Positions 63,319-64,000 of a stretch of 64,000 bases of DNA are shown here, in pieces. The position numbers were made by a program, and so were the translations under genes. How positions within the stretch are numbered: the first letter of the stretch is position 1; every line of letters begins with the position of its first letter. The stretch comes from an uncultured Eubacteriales bacterium. Its GTDB lineage: Bacteria; Bacillota; Clostridia; Oscillospirales; Oscillospiraceae. The DNA is taken from contig URCK01000001.1 of NCBI GenBank assembly GCA_900546295.1, forward strand, positions 30,829 through 94,828. Reading direction: 5' to 3'. A model generated the notes under the pieces. That model was not told the origin of the DNA. It saw only the letters and a list, made by a program, of their open reading frames with translations, and searched no databases.

Positions 63319-63576
63319 ATGGACAATAAAACGCAGAAGGTCATCGAAAGATTCAAAAAAGACCCCGCAGCGGCGCAGTCGCTGCTGCAATCAGGGGACG
63401 GGCAGAGTCTCATGCAGCTGCTCACCGCGCAGGATGGCGGCGCAGCGCTTGAGCAGGCCGCGCAAAGCGCCGCGCGCGGCGACACGAAGGAGCTTGCCGC
63501 CATGCTCTCCTCTCTCATGCACAGCCCGCAGGGGGCGGAGCTGATGCGGCGGCTGAACGACGCGGCGCGGAAATAG
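63319..63576 (+). CDS. Small hypothetical protein
   Basis: 85 residues (MDNKTQKVIERFKKDPAAAQ at the start), Ala/Gln-rich and predicted helical, with no signal peptide or membrane segment. GGAGG lies ahead of the ATG. It is first of three plus-strand genes. It and the next protein share a pattern of short helices and the phrase AAQLA/AAQSA, so they may form a complex (weak inference). Confidence 0.7.
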   Translation: MDNKTQKVIERFKKDPAAAQSLLQSGDGQSLMQLLTAQDGGAALEQAAQSAARGDTKELAAMLSSLMHSPQGAELMRRLNDAARK

Positions 63577-63608
63577 CGATCGATGCGGCAGCGAAGGGGG
63601 CGAGAGCC

Positions 63609-63980
63609 GTGAGCGAGTGGGAGGATAAACTGAATACGCTCATTTCCGACCCGGACGCCATGGCGCAGGTCATGCAGATGGCACAGAGCCTCTCGCAGCA
63701 GATGGGACAGACGGGCGGCGCAGCGCCGCCCCCGTCAAACGGTGCGGCAACTCCGCCGCCTTCTTCCCCGCTGCCCAGCGGCATCGACCCCGCGCTCATT
63801 CAAAGGCTCCTGCCGCTGCTCTCCCAGATGAACCGCGCAGAGAGCAGCGAGACGACCGCCTTTCTTCTCGCGCTGCGTCCGTTTCTAAAACCGGAGCGGC
63901 GCGACAAGGTCGAGCGCGCCGCGCAGCTCGCGCGGGTCATCCACCTTGCCAAACTATTTTTGCTGTCGCAGGAGGGCTGA
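63609..63980 (+). CDS. Small hypothetical protein with Pro-rich linker
   Basis: 123 residues from a GTG start with an AAGGGGG site. An N-terminal helical part (SEWEDKLNTLISDPDAMAQV) and a C-terminal helical part (IDPALIQRLLPLLSQMNRAE, then RPFLKPERRDKVERAAQLAR) are joined by a Pro/Ala/Gly-rich linker. I do not recognise a family. Confidence 0.72.
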   Translation: MSEWEDKLNTLISDPDAMAQVMQMAQSLSQQMGQTGGAAPPPSNGAATPPPSSPLPSGIDPALIQRLLPLLSQMNRAESSETTAFLLALRPFLKPERRDKVERAAQLARVIHLAKLFLLSQEG

Positions 63981-63983
63981 GGG

Positions 63984-64000
63984 ATGTATAACCGGTATCT
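63984..64000 (+). CDS. Start of a further gene, truncated by the window
   Basis: ATG at 63984, three bases after the previous stop, with a GGAGGG site eight bases ahead. Only MYNRY can be read. Confidence 0.55.

Overview
The window looks like chromosomal DNA of a spore-forming, GC-rich Clostridia, most likely an Oscillospirales/Oscillospiraceae-type gut anaerobe (inference). It carries sigma E, sigma F and sigma G with their regulators, a SpoIID-domain protein, T-box leaders on tRNA synthetase genes, AGGAGG-type ribosome binding sites, sigma-A promoters of Firmicute form and clostridial small families (DUF4250, DUF951, YlmC/YmxH). There is no rRNA, tRNA, CRISPR array, prophage or recognisable transposase. 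Most of the sequence is densely packed vertical core genome.

Layout. 1-3.2 kb: tgt (partial), queA and a SpoIID-like protein on the minus strand. 3.3-6.9 kb: dapA, an 11-bp phased ATTC array, tyrS with a Tyr T-box, and a membrane protein with a degenerate M28 peptidase fold. 6.9-13.95 kb: one minus-strand operon, OLE RNA - oapA (DUF21-like) - dxs - tlyA - nadK - argR - recN, whose own promoter lies at 13.93-13.95 kb. The roughly 0.66 kb gene-free stretch before oapA is read as an OLE (ornate large extremophilic) RNA. 14-20 kb: rpsB-tsf, ylmC/ymxH, gltS, sigG and a COG2509-type flavoprotein. 20.2-21.35 kb: a small module (HTH gene plus divergent 64-aa gene) between inverted copies of a dispersed structured repeat; a third copy lies at 27.6-27.8 kb. 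21.5-28.2 kb: glnS, rnmV, holA, comEC, a small HTH gene and a HIT protein. 28.3-31.9 kb: an Ala T-box operon of a DUF3887 lipoprotein, alaS and DUF4250, probably continuing into the HIT gene. 31.9-43.5 kb: accessory and housekeeping genes, including an erythromycin-esterase-like protein, two EamA transporters, an orphan PstS-like lipoprotein, MazG, a U32 tRNA-hydroxylation protein, mltG, a hidden Cys/Gly-rich 53-aa ORF, tmk, a WecB/TagA glycosyltransferase and an AlkZ-like winged-helix protein.

43.5-48.4 kb: pcrA is divergent from an apparent SOS operon. A perfect sigma-A promoter has a LexA-type palindrome in its spacer and drives a 39-aa membrane peptide, a radical-SAM DNA-repair-linked protein and its DUF4130 partner. 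The last of these runs 119 bp into the 3' end of sigF on the other strand. 48.3-49.7 kb: spoIIAA-spoIIAB-sigF. 50-54 kb: PPOX-fold protein, GNAT, Fe-S aldo/keto reductase, and PadR with a HAAS-SEDS fusion membrane protein. 54-57.5 kb: a Val T-box, a frameshifted membrane protein gene and valS. 57.5-59 kb: spoIIGA-sigE. 59.2-61.2 kb: LURP-one-like gene, rarA, DUF951 and a hidden 29-aa membrane peptide. 61.4-64 kb: nth, an ECF sigma factor with a membrane partner, and two small proteins of unknown function followed by a truncated ORF.

The items most worth a second look are the OLE RNA locus, the three-copy hairpin repeat with compensatory base changes and its composite HTH module, the SOS-linked radical-SAM/DUF4130 operon, the frameshift in front of valS, the HAAS-SEDS fusion, and the degenerate M28 protein.
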